Assembly (NCBI GenBank): GCA_020025275.1
Contig: JAHHSI010000043.1
Span: 1 to 6,224, forward strand
Reading direction: 5' to 3'
Origin: Oscillospiraceae bacterium
Lineage (GTDB): Bacteria > Bacillota > Clostridia > Oscillospirales > Oscillospiraceae
DNA: 6,224 bases
The translations under genes were made by a program, and so were the position numbers. The notes under the pieces were generated by a model. That model saw only the letters and a program-made list of their open reading frames with translations. It was not told the origin of the DNA and did no database searches. How positions within the stretch are numbered: the stretch's first letter is position 1; each line of letters opens with the position of its first letter. This document shows, one piece after another, positions 1-5,409 of the stretch.

Positions 1-31
1 TCCGCTCACACTATGGGCGGAGGTGTTCTTT

Positions 32-205
32 ATGTATTCCAATCTCACCGATCTTCTGAATCGGGACAGCGCAGCCTACGAGTTCTTTTACGCCCTCTCA
101 CCGCAGACCCAGGAGCTGCTGCACGAACGTGGAGCCCGAAGTCTGGAGGAATTGCAGCAGGCCGTGGCGGACATTGACACGCATCTGCGTCCGTCCGCTT
201 TTTAA
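32..205 (+). CDS. small conserved-looking hypothetical protein, 57 aa
   Basis: A short protein of unknown function, beginning MYSNLTDLL and ending LRPSAF. The ATG at 32 is chosen because GGAGG at 19-23 lies 8 bases upstream; the in-frame GTG at 23 overlaps that site and is unlikely. The product is acidic and probably helical: a segment around residues 15-30 (YEFFYALSPQTQELLHERG) is followed by SLEELQQAVADID, which could form a second amphipathic helix. There is no signal peptide, membrane segment or metal-binding motif. I recall similar short proteins of about 55-65 residues with an N-D-x-A-x-x-F-F-x-x-L-P-like pattern in Clostridia, but I cannot name a family. It is the only + strand gene, convergent with the thiamine operon, and is closed by the hairpin at 274-307. 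That it is a real gene is inferred from the ribosome site and sensible composition. Confidence 0.7.
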   Translation: MYSNLTDLLNRDSAAYEFFYALSPQTQELLHERGARSLEELQQAVADIDTHLRPSAF

Positions 206-273
206 GCGCTGTCTCCCCTTGTTTCCGCCCGACCACACGGCAGTCGACAACCATGTGGGGCGGTTATTTATAG

Positions 274-309
274 AAAAGGGAACCGTCTACAAAAGCGGTT
301 CCCTTTTTT
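274..309. terminator. bidirectional intrinsic terminator
   Basis: A perfect 12-bp inverted repeat pairs 274-285 (AAAAGGGAACCG) with 296-307 (CGGTTCCCTTTT) around a 10-base loop, and the T run continues to 309. Read on the + strand it ends the 57-aa gene. Read on the - strand the stem ends in TTTTCTATAAATAA, so it can also end the thi operon, whose last stop codon is about 80 bases away. A weaker bulged hairpin (CCGCCC at 225-230 with GGGCGG at 258-263, followed by TTATTTA) lies just upstream on the + side. Confidence 0.85.
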
Positions 310-385
310 CTATGTCTCCTGCCGGTTCTCTTCTACCGGACAATTCCCCGGCGTCAGAGGCTTCCCATCAAGAGGCAAAGGCCTC

Positions 386-1015
386 TCAGAAGTCTTCGAT
401 CACCTCATCGGCCAGTGCTGTCATCTGCTCCCACTGTGCCGCATATCCCTCATCATACACACCTACGGTATAAAAGCCAGCCTGTTTTGCCGTCTTCAGC
501 GCATACGGCGCATCCTCATAGACCGCTATTTCCGAGGGGTGGCCTCCCAGGCGCTGCGCCGCCGCCCAGTAGACATCCGGTTTGTCTTTTCCGGCTCCTA
601 CTTCCTCACAGGAAAGCAGAAACGAAAAATATTGCCGCACTCCGATACGGCGCAAGCAGGCCTCCATCAGTGGCTCGTCACTGACCGACGCAACACACAT
701 GACCACCCCCTGCGCCTGCAGGGAAGCCAGATAGGCAGCCACGCCGCTTTTGAGCGGAACATCGTTTCGGTAATGCCCTTCCATCATGGTATTCATTTCT
801 GCGGCAACGCTCTCCGCCGTCCCCGGCAGGGAAAATTCCTCCACAAACAGCGCCGCCGACTCCGACATGGTCATAGGCCCGATCTGCTCCATGATGTGCG
901 GGGGAATGTATGAGATCCCCTTACTGGCCAGATACTCACCAGCCAGCCGGCACCAGTAGTCCATGGAGTCCACCAGGGTCCCGTCCATGTCGAAGATGGC
1001 AAATTTCTTATCCAT
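386..1015 (-). CDS. HAD-superfamily phosphatase, beta-phosphoglucomutase-like, last gene of the thiamine operon
   Basis: A 209-residue HAD hydrolase of subfamily I with a C1 cap. Motif I is FDMDGTL, with nucleophile D9 and acid/base D11. Motif II is the serine in VASVS (S110). Motif III is K145 in GKDKPD. Motif IV is E167-D168 in VYEDAPYALKTAKQAG, a layout typical of beta-phosphoglucomutase and small sugar-phosphate phosphatases. The helical cap lies about 16-85. The length is normal and all catalytic residues are present, so it should be an active cytosolic phosphatase or phosphomutase. The ATG overlaps the thiE stop by 8 bases and has only a weak ribosome site, which points to translational coupling. 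The substrate cannot be read from the sequence. From its place in the operon, a thiamine-pathway phosphate ester is possible, or repair of a damaged phosphometabolite. A 6-bp hairpin (371-386) overlaps the stop codon but has no U run. Confidence 0.88.
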   Translation of the reverse strand: MDKKFAIFDMDGTLVDSMDYWCRLAGEYLASKGISYIPPHIMEQIGPMTMSESAALFVEEFSLPGTAESVAAEMNTMMEGHYRNDVPLKSGVAAYLASLQAQGVVMCVASVSDEPLMEACLRRIGVRQYFSFLLSCEEVGAGKDKPDVYWAAAQRLGGHPSEIAVYEDAPYALKTAKQAGFYTVGVYDEGYAAQWEQMTALADEVIEDF

Positions 1016-1667
1016 GCCGTACCATTTCTCTGGTCTTTTTCAGAAGCTCTGCGGTGGCCTGTCCCGGATCGTCGGCACCGAAAATTGCCGACACCACAGC
1101 GATGCCGTCCACCTGACTGCCTGCCAGTTCCATCAGATTGTCAGCGCTGATTCCGCCGATGGCCACCACCGGAATGGACACGGAATCCCGAATCTCACGG
1201 ATCTGCTCCATGGTGAGACACCGGGCATTTTTCTTGGTACTGGTGGTAAATACGGCCCCGACGCCGATATAGTCTGCTCCGGCCCGTTCTGCCGCAACGG
1301 CCTGTTCCACCGTCCCGGCCGAGATCCCCAGGATCTTGTCCTCGCCGATCAGTGCGCGAATGTCGCGGCCCTGGATGTCGGTCTGTCCCACGTGAACGCC
1401 GTCAGCGCCGATCTCCAGAGCGATCTCCACACTGTCGTTGACCACAAAGGGCACATGATAGCGGGCACACAGCTCCTGCAGTTCCTGTGCCTCTGCGGTG
1501 AACGTGTCCGCATCCAGATCCTTTTCTCGGATCTGGAGAAATGTGGCCCCGTTTTCCAATACCTTGCGGCAGACATCGGTCAGCCGCTCCCCGTCCTTCA
1601 GCCACATCCGATCCGTTACCGCATACAGCAGCATGGACGCACGGATCTCATCCTTGGTAAATTTCAT
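1008..1667 (-). CDS. thiE: thiamine-phosphate synthase (ThiE)
   Basis: Joins hydroxyethylthiazole phosphate and HMP pyrophosphate to form thiamine phosphate and PPi, in the cytosol (EC 2.5.1.3). The 219-residue TIM-barrel protein shows the family motifs in order: LYAVTDR (14-20), QIREKD (45-50, pyrophosphate binding), VNDSVEIALEIGADGVHVGQ (76-95, with the N-D pair that binds the substrate diphosphate and Mg), GVGAVFTTSTK (135-145), VAIGGI (168-173) and VVSAIF (191-196). Length is normal for ThiE and no key residue is missing. The ATG at 1667 follows GGGAGGG (1676-1682 on the + strand) by 8 bases and lies inside the end of thiM, a 20-base overlap. It uses the ThiM product directly. TenI, a ThiE-like aminotautomerase, is the main alternative, but the intact QIREKD motif and the neighbours favour a true ThiE. 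Confidence 0.95.
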   Translation of the reverse strand: MKFTKDEIRASMLLYAVTDRMWLKDGERLTDVCRKVLENGATFLQIREKDLDADTFTAEAQELQELCARYHVPFVVNDSVEIALEIGADGVHVGQTDIQGRDIRALIGEDKILGISAGTVEQAVAAERAGADYIGVGAVFTTSTKKNARCLTMEQIREIRDSVSIPVVAIGGISADNLMELAGSQVDGIAVVSAIFGADDPGQATAELLKKTREMVRHG

Positions 1668-2478
1668 AATGTATTCCCTCCCATAATTGTTTCTCTGTCA
1701 TTGTACAGACCGCATCAATCAAATCTGTGCGGAATGTGGCATTGCCTGTTCCCTGTTGGATTCGGCGCTTTTCTGCTTTCTCACCAGCTATACCCATCAC
1801 TGCCATAGCTGCAACAACAGCGCCCATTGGATCGTCCGGCATAGCCCCGCAAAAAGCACCTATCAGAGCCGTCAGCATACAGCCGCTGCCGGTGATTCTC
1901 GCCATCATGGCGCAGCCATTGCGCAGCACCACCGTTTGTTCTCCGTCGCTGATCACATCCAGAACTCCGGAAATGGCAATCACGCTGCCCAGCTTTCGAG
2001 CCAACGCCTGCGTCATAGCCGCCACCTCAGGCAGATTTTCCTCCGTCACGGCGTCGGCGGCACGTACATCCACACCGCTGCCCGGCGTCTGCTGTCCGGC
2101 CAGAAAGCGGATCTCCGAGGCGTTGCCACGGATAGCGGTAAAATGCACCTCATTCAGCAGCCGTGCCGAAAGATCACGGCGCAGCTGCGTTCCGCCGGCC
2201 GCTACCGGATCGAGCACCACCGGCGTACCCCGTTGATTGGCCCGCTTCCCCGCCGCAATCATGGAGTCCACAAAATCAATGGCTCCCAGATTGCAGACCA
2301 AGGCGTCGGCGCCGCACACCGATTCCTCCACCTCCCGCAGATCCTGTGACATCGACGGCGAACCACCGGCGGCCAGAAGGATGTTGGCACAGTCATTGAC
2401 GGTAACAAAATTCGTGATGCACTGCACCAGAGGTGCCCTGTCCCGCACACGCTGCAAAGCCCGTTGATCAAGCTTCAT
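1648..2478 (-). CDS. thiM: hydroxyethylthiazole kinase (ThiM)
   Basis: Phosphorylates 4-methyl-5-(2-hydroxyethyl)thiazole with ATP (EC 2.7.1.50), the salvage route to the thiazole half of thiamine. The 276-residue protein has a ribokinase-type fold and the ThiM signatures: PLVQCITNFVTVNDCAN (16-32), a GGSPSM loop (38-43), PVVLDPVAAGGT (86-97), RGNASEI (117-123), and ARITGSGCMLTAL (193-205), which forms the anion hole and holds the family's conserved cysteine (C200). ATFRTDLIDAV (247-257) near the C-terminus is also typical. The ATG at 2478 is chosen because GGAGGTGA lies 6 bases upstream; a GTG three codons earlier sits inside that site. The start overlaps the thiW stop by 11 bases, and the end overlaps thiE by 20. 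Together with ThiW it shows that this organism scavenges thiazole. Confidence 0.96.
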   Translation of the reverse strand: MKLDQRALQRVRDRAPLVQCITNFVTVNDCANILLAAGGSPSMSQDLREVEESVCGADALVCNLGAIDFVDSMIAAGKRANQRGTPVVLDPVAAGGTQLRRDLSARLLNEVHFTAIRGNASEIRFLAGQQTPGSGVDVRAADAVTEENLPEVAAMTQALARKLGSVIAISGVLDVISDGEQTVVLRNGCAMMARITGSGCMLTALIGAFCGAMPDDPMGAVVAAMAVMGIAGEKAEKRRIQQGTGNATFRTDLIDAVCTMTEKQLWEGIHYEIYQG

Positions 2479-2995
2479 GCGTCTCACCTCCGTTCAACTG
2501 CGCCAACAGCTTCTGCAGCGCTCCGCTGCGCTTCAGAATCAGCAGCACCGCCACGCCCATGGCCGCTCCCACCACCGCCGACGGCGTGTAGAAGGGGATG
2601 TAATAAAAGGGCGATTGTGCATCCAGCCCGTAAAACCACTTCATCAGCGGGTAGGACAGCATCGCACCGCACACGCCGGTGCCGATGACCTCGCCCACAA
2701 ACACCAGATAGAGATTCCGGGTCTTGCGATAGATCCATCCGCCCAGCACCGGCCCGCAGATAGCGCCGGCCACCGCCTGAATGGTTCTGCCCGACAGCAT
2801 CCGCAGGACGCCGCACAAGAAGGCACTGGCGCAGCCGTACCACGGCCCCAGAAAGACTGCCGCCAACACGTTGACAAAATGCTGGAACGGGGCCATAGAC
2901 GGAAAATACACACAGGTATTCAGCACGAATGCAAGACAGGCAAACATGGCGGCCAGCACCAGTTTTCTGGTCCTCATTTTTTGCTTTTCATTCAT
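2468..2995 (-). CDS. thiW: ECF transporter S component ThiW, thiazole uptake
   Basis: A 175-residue integral membrane protein and the probable substrate-binding (S) subunit of an energy-coupling-factor transporter for hydroxyethylthiazole or a related thiamine precursor. After a basic N-terminus (KMRTRK) there are about five to six hydrophobic segments, roughly 11-30, 38-60, 72-88, 95-117 and 133-155. The S-component helix-1 pattern KLVLAAMFACLAFVL is followed by the ThiW signature PFQHFVNVLAAVFLGPWYG (36-54). GAICGPVLGGWIYR (77-90) and GEVIGTGVCGAMLSYP (101-116) are also ThiW-like. AAGGAG lies 8 bases before the ATG at 2995. The shared ECF module (EcfA, EcfA', EcfT) is not in the window and is normally encoded elsewhere. 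It is the first gene after the TPP riboswitch, directly upstream of thiM, which is the usual context for ThiW. Substrate is inferred from family and context. Confidence 0.9.
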   Translation of the reverse strand: MNEKQKMRTRKLVLAAMFACLAFVLNTCVYFPSMAPFQHFVNVLAAVFLGPWYGCASAFLCGVLRMLSGRTIQAVAGAICGPVLGGWIYRKTRNLYLVFVGEVIGTGVCGAMLSYPLMKWFYGLDAQSPFYYIPFYTPSAVVGAAMGVAVLLILKRSGALQKLLAQLNGGETHEA

Positions 2996-3222
2996 TTTCT
3001 ACACTCCTTCGGACATAAGAGAAACACCATGCGCACGATGGTTTCCCAGAAAATCAGCTCCGGGTCTGCCGCAGCAGCCCTCATAGAACTTCGGTCGAAA
3101 CTGAATGGTTTCCTCTCACGCCGGAACACGGCTTCCCATCGCTTGTATACAAGACATAAGGCGCTCCCCTCTGTCCGCCACGGTCTGACCGTGAGTGCTG
3201 CAAATCACATCCTTCCCTCATG
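2996..3222 (-). other. long thiW leader downstream of the riboswitch terminator
   Basis: About 227 bases lie between the terminator and thiW, longer than needed for a ribosome site. I see no convincing gene. It holds a perfect 12-bp palindrome CTTGTATACAAG (3142-3153), a 7-1-7 inverted repeat CACGGTC-T-GACCGTG (3179-3193) and a small open frame (2992-3129) ending in an ATGA overlap with thiW. The thiW ribosome site is AAGGAG. Confidence 0.6.
3142..3153. promoter_or_regulatory. 12-bp perfect palindrome, possible GntR-type operator
   Basis: CTTGTATACAAG is its own reverse complement. The core GTATAC with flanking TTG/CAA resembles operators of FadR/FCD-type GntR regulators (T-x-G-T...A-C-x-A). 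TATACA inside it could act as a -10 element, but no good -35 is seen 17 bases upstream on the - strand. No regulator gene is in the window, so function is a guess. Confidence 0.3.
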
Positions 3223-3254
3223 AAAAAACGGAGATATCCGATTGGACATCTCCG
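3223..3254 (-). terminator. intrinsic terminator of the TPP riboswitch
   Basis: On the - strand an 11-bp stem (CGGAGAUGUCC with GGAUAUCUCCG, one G-U pair) closes a 4-base loop and is followed directly by six U residues (3223-3228). It lies about 10-20 bases after the conserved 3' end of the aptamer, as in transcription-terminating TPP riboswitches. The loop side UCCAAU could instead pair with UUGGA of the aptamer P5 strand (3288-3292), which would make an antiterminator; that pairing is inferred. Confidence 0.92.
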
Positions 3255-3261
3255 AAAAACA

Positions 3262-3352
3262 ACAAATTCTCCACTACGTTGGCATTATCCAAATCAGGTT
3301 CACGGGTCAAAGGTCACACCTTTCTCTCAGCCTATCCATAAGCTCCCCGGTA
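3262..3352 (-). promoter_or_regulatory. TPP riboswitch aptamer (THI-box)
   Basis: On the - strand the two diagnostic blocks of the TPP aptamer appear in order. GGCUGAGAG (3324-3332) is the pyrimidine-sensor core, preceded by GGGGAGC and a short P3 hairpin. The pyrophosphate-sensor arm (3274-3299) contains CCUGAU, UUGGAUAAUGCCAA and CGUAG. Between them a 6-bp hairpin with a 3-base loop (AAAGGU/ACCUUU, 3309-3323) matches the position of the optional P3a insertion. Binding of thiamine pyrophosphate should favour the terminator at 3223-3254 and silence thiW-thiM-thiE-HAD. P1 closing pairs are weak by eye, so the exact ends are approximate. Confidence 0.95.
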
Positions 3353-3401
3353 TTCAATTATAGCCCGACAGCATCACCGATCCGTCCATCAGGCTATCTT
3401 A

Positions 3402-3430
3402 GTTATAGCACCATCATCTCCGGATGTCAA
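3402..3430 (-). promoter_or_regulatory. sigma-A promoter of the thi operon
   Basis: TTGACA (-35, 3425-3430) and TATAAC (-10, 3402-3407) are separated by exactly 17 bases. Transcription should start near 3395. The first part of the RNA can fold into a 9-bp hairpin (3389-3397 with 3360-3368, one G-U pair) just ahead of the aptamer. A TATAAT at 3357-3362 lies inside this leader but lacks a -35 partner. Confidence 0.85.
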
Positions 3431-3532
3431 TGGTTCGACGCTTCCCCCTCGTTTCCATCGCCTTGGGGACGATCCTTTCCCACCGGACGGCACGGGAGCT
3501 TTCTTTCCCCTCCCCCGCCATCCGCACAAGCC

Positions 3533-3564
3533 CAAAGAGGAGCCGCTAAAGCGGCTCCTCTTTG
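3533..3564 (-). terminator. hairpin at the end of trpB2, probable terminator
   Basis: A perfect 14-bp stem (CAAAGAGGAGCCGC, 3533-3546, with 3551-3564) closes a 4-base TAAA loop about 20 bases after the trpB2 stop. The U residues are part of the stem and only GGGCUU follows, so the U run is poor. It is very stable and separates trpB2 from the thi promoter. The stretch 3431-3532 upstream of that promoter shows nothing else. Confidence 0.7.
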
Positions 3565-3584
3565 CATGGCTCCACGTGTGGCCC

Positions 3585-4967
3585 TTATTCGTTTCCGGGG
3601 AAGCGGGGAATGGAGTCGAACCCGCGCTGCAACTCTGCATCGGTAGGTACATAGTCGCTCATTTCCCCGTCATTGAACTTTCCATAGGCCACCATATCGA
3701 AGTAGCCCGTGCCGGTCAGACCAAAGACAATGGTCTTTTCCTCTCCCGTCTCACGGCAGCGGATGGCCTCGTCCATGGCCACACGGATGGCGTGACTGCT
3801 CTCGGGGGCGGGCAAGATCCCCTCACACTTGGCAAACTCCTGCGCTGCGGCAAAGACCTCCGTCTGCCCCACGCTGCGGGCCTCCATGAGGCCGTCGTCA
3901 TAGAGCTGAGAGACAATGCTGCTCATGCCGTGGTAGCGCAGCCCGCCGGAATGGCTGGCCGCCGGGATAAAGCCGCTGCCCAGGGTGTACATTTTCTGCA
4001 GCGGGCAGATCATACCCGTGTCGCAGAAGTCATACCGGTATTTTCCCCGTGTCAGACTGGGACAGGAGGCCGGTTCTACAGCGATGATCTGATAGTTGGC
4101 TTCGCCCCGCAGCATTTCTCCGGCAAACGGTGCCACCAAGCCGCCCAGATTGGAGCCGCCGCCGGCGCAGCCGATGATGATGTCTGGATGGATGTCGTAT
4201 TTTTTCAGTGCCGTCTGTGTCTCCAGACCGATGATGGTCTGGTGCAGCAGCACCTGACTGAGCACGCTGCCCAGCACATAGCGGTATCCCTCCTGCCGTG
4301 CCGCAGCCTCCACGGCCTCGCTGATGGCACAGCCCAGCGATCCGGAGGTGCCGGGGAACTGCTCCAGAATCTTCCGCCCCACCTCCGTGGTGGCCGAGGG
4401 CGACGGCGTCACATGGGCGCCATAGGTGCGCATCACCTCACGGCGGAACGGCTTTTGCTCATAGGAGCACTTCACCATGTAGACCTGACAGTCCAGTCCC
4501 AGATAGGCACAGGCCATAGAGAGGGCCGTGCCCCACTGCCCCGCCCCCGTCTCGGTGGTGACGCCCCGCAGGCCCTGCTGCTTGGCGTAGTAGGCCTGTG
4601 CGATGGCCGAGTTCAGCTTGTGGGAGCCGGAAGTATTGTTGCCCTCGAACTTATAGTAGATCTTGGCCGGAGTCTTGAGCTTCTCCTCCAAACAGTACGC
4701 CCGCACCAGCGGGGAGGGGCGATACATCCGATAAAAACTCCGAATCTCCTCCGGGATCTCAAAATAGGGCGTTTCCATGTCCAACTCCTGCCGGACCAGT
4801 TCACGGCAAAAGACCTGCTCCAGATCCGCCTCCGTCATGGGCCGGTGGGTCTCCGGATGCAGCAGCGGGGCCGGCTTGTTCTTCATATCCGCCCGCACGT
4901 TGTACCAATAACGGGGCATCTCCTCCTCGGAGAGGTAAATTTTATAGGGGATCTTTCTTTCGTCCAT
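3585..4967 (-). CDS. trpB2: tryptophan synthase beta chain-like PLP enzyme, TrpB2 type
   Basis: A 460-residue fold-type II PLP enzyme that should make tryptophan from indole and serine (or phosphoserine), in the cytosol. PLP lysine is K117 in SGSHKLNSA, the catalytic glutamate is E139 in TETGAGQWG, the PLP phosphate loop is GCAGGGSN (266-273), and CEGILPAPESSHA (381-393) matches the TrpB C-terminal signature. The extended N-terminus (about 1-85, with YLSEEEMPRYWYN and RPSPLVRA) and the length of about 460 rather than 400 identify the TrpB2 group, which usually acts without TrpA. The ATG at 4967 follows AAGGAG by 7 bases; the frame is open further upstream, but that part runs through the T-box terminator. 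No trpA or other trp gene is adjacent. The Trp T-box leader is strong contextual support for a role in tryptophan supply. Confidence 0.93.
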   Translation of the reverse strand: MDERKIPYKIYLSEEEMPRYWYNVRADMKNKPAPLLHPETHRPMTEADLEQVFCRELVRQELDMETPYFEIPEEIRSFYRMYRPSPLVRAYCLEEKLKTPAKIYYKFEGNNTSGSHKLNSAIAQAYYAKQQGLRGVTTETGAGQWGTALSMACAYLGLDCQVYMVKCSYEQKPFRREVMRTYGAHVTPSPSATTEVGRKILEQFPGTSGSLGCAISEAVEAAARQEGYRYVLGSVLSQVLLHQTIIGLETQTALKKYDIHPDIIIGCAGGGSNLGGLVAPFAGEMLRGEANYQIIAVEPASCPSLTRGKYRYDFCDTGMICPLQKMYTLGSGFIPAASHSGGLRYHGMSSIVSQLYDDGLMEARSVGQTEVFAAAQEFAKCEGILPAPESSHAIRVAMDEAIRCRETGEEKTIVFGLTGTGYFDMVAYGKFNDGEMSDYVPTDAELQRGFDSIPRFPGNE

Positions 4968-5073
4968 AGGTCTGCTCCTTTTCCATCTCACGGTTGTTTT
5001 TCTTTCTTCTTTCCTGGGGAAGAGCGTCTCTCGGCCCCTCGGCCGGATCGCCGATCCGCTCTCTTTAGGCAAC
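4968..5073 (-). other. structured trpB2 leader downstream of the T-box terminator
   Basis: No gene is seen here. AGAGCG (5021-5026) can pair with CGCTCT (5057-5062), enclosing two smaller inverted repeats: CGGCC/GGCCG with a 4-base loop, and CGGATCG-C-CGATCCG (5044-5058). Downstream, the RNA is unstructured and purine-rich up to the AAGGAG ribosome site. Whether the fold matters is unknown. Confidence 0.4.
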
Positions 5074-5114
5074 AAAAAAACTCCTGCCCCATGCTTTCCA
5101 CATGGGACAGGAGT
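5074..5114 (-). terminator. intrinsic terminator of the T-box leader
   Basis: A 14-bp stem pairs 5080-5093 with 5101-5114 (one G-U pair in the RNA) around a 7-base loop, followed by a run of seven U residues on the - strand (5074-5080). The 5' arm contains ACUCCUGUCCC, whose GUCCC can pair with the GGGU of the T-box motif to form the competing antiterminator. Confidence 0.93.
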
Positions 5115-5356
5115 TGGATAAAACTTCCTGCGGTACCACCCAAATTGACACTGTTGTGCCCTCTCTGCACGCACCATCATACGCTCCGCCGGGATAACGG
5201 CCGCGGATGCCGTCGGATGCTACTTGCCTTGCGTTCGCCCCGCCCTCGTAAGTCCATTCGCCCGGATTTCCACCGCTGCGCTCTCACCGTCCGCAGCTCG
5301 CTTTGTGTTTCCCTTCGGGGTACTCACTCTTACTCATCGGTTTGTGGTATTGGATT
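5074..5356 (-). promoter_or_regulatory. T-box riboswitch with Trp (UGG) specifier
   Basis: The - strand carries AAUUUGGGUGGUACCGCAGG (5127-5146), a near-perfect T-box motif with bulge UGGU at 5135-5138. Stem I is readable. The lower helix is GUAAG paired with CUUAC, next to a GA-type kink-turn (GAUGA and GAGG). Above it a loop-E pair AGUA/GAA leads straight into the specifier UGG (5254-5256) followed by A, and a distal arm GCUGCG/CGCAGC lies further up. GAA-NNN-A is the usual specifier setting, so the sensed tRNA is tRNA-Trp. Uncharged tRNA should stabilise the antiterminator and switch on trpB2; charged tRNA lets the terminator at 5074-5114 form. Confidence 0.93.
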
Positions 5357-5362
5357 GACTGC

Positions 5363-5391
5363 ACTTTACCACGCCTGTCGGCGTTTGTCAA
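5363..5391 (-). promoter_or_regulatory. sigma-A promoter of the T-box/trpB2 unit
   Basis: TTGACA (5386-5391) and TAAAGT (5363-5368) are 17 bases apart, with the start expected near 5356. The -35 lies only 18 bases past the stop of the radical SAM gene, and no terminator sits between them. The spacer contains an inverted repeat ACGCC-N4-GGCGT (5371-5384). Confidence 0.88.
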
Positions 5392-5409
5392 CCCCCCTGC
5401 GGCAAAGTT

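Noticed and set aside
23..31. GTG start of the small + strand gene
   Set aside because: It overlaps the GGAGG site; the ATG at 32 has correct spacing.
371..386. AGAGGC/GCCTCT hairpin at the HAD stop codon as the operon terminator
   Set aside because: Only 6 bp and no U run on the - strand; the hairpin at 274-307 is a better terminator.
963..1808. 281-codon open frame on the + strand
   Set aside because: Antisense shadow of thiE and thiM, which have clear family motifs; it is rich in His, Gln and Cys with no domain.
1687..2349. 220-codon and related open frames on the + strand opposite thiM
   Set aside because: Shadows of thiM with His/Arg-rich sequence and no ribosome site.
2479..2487. GTG start for thiM three codons upstream
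   Set aside because: The GTG is inside the GGAGGTGA ribosome site that serves the ATG at 2478.
3357..3362. TATAAT on the - strand as the thi promoter -10
   Set aside because: No -35-like hexamer is found 16-19 bases upstream, and the TTGACA-17-TATAAC pair just upstream is better placed to transcribe the whole leader.
3242..3652. Open frames on both strands between trpB2 and the riboswitch
   Set aside because: They cover the aptamer, promoter and terminator hairpin and have low-complexity Ser/Pro or Gly/Arg-rich products.
4968..5180. Longer N-terminus for trpB2 starting at 5180
   Set aside because: The extra 71 codons would run through the T-box terminator; the ATG at 4967 has AAGGAG at good spacing and starts the TrpB2-type N-terminus.
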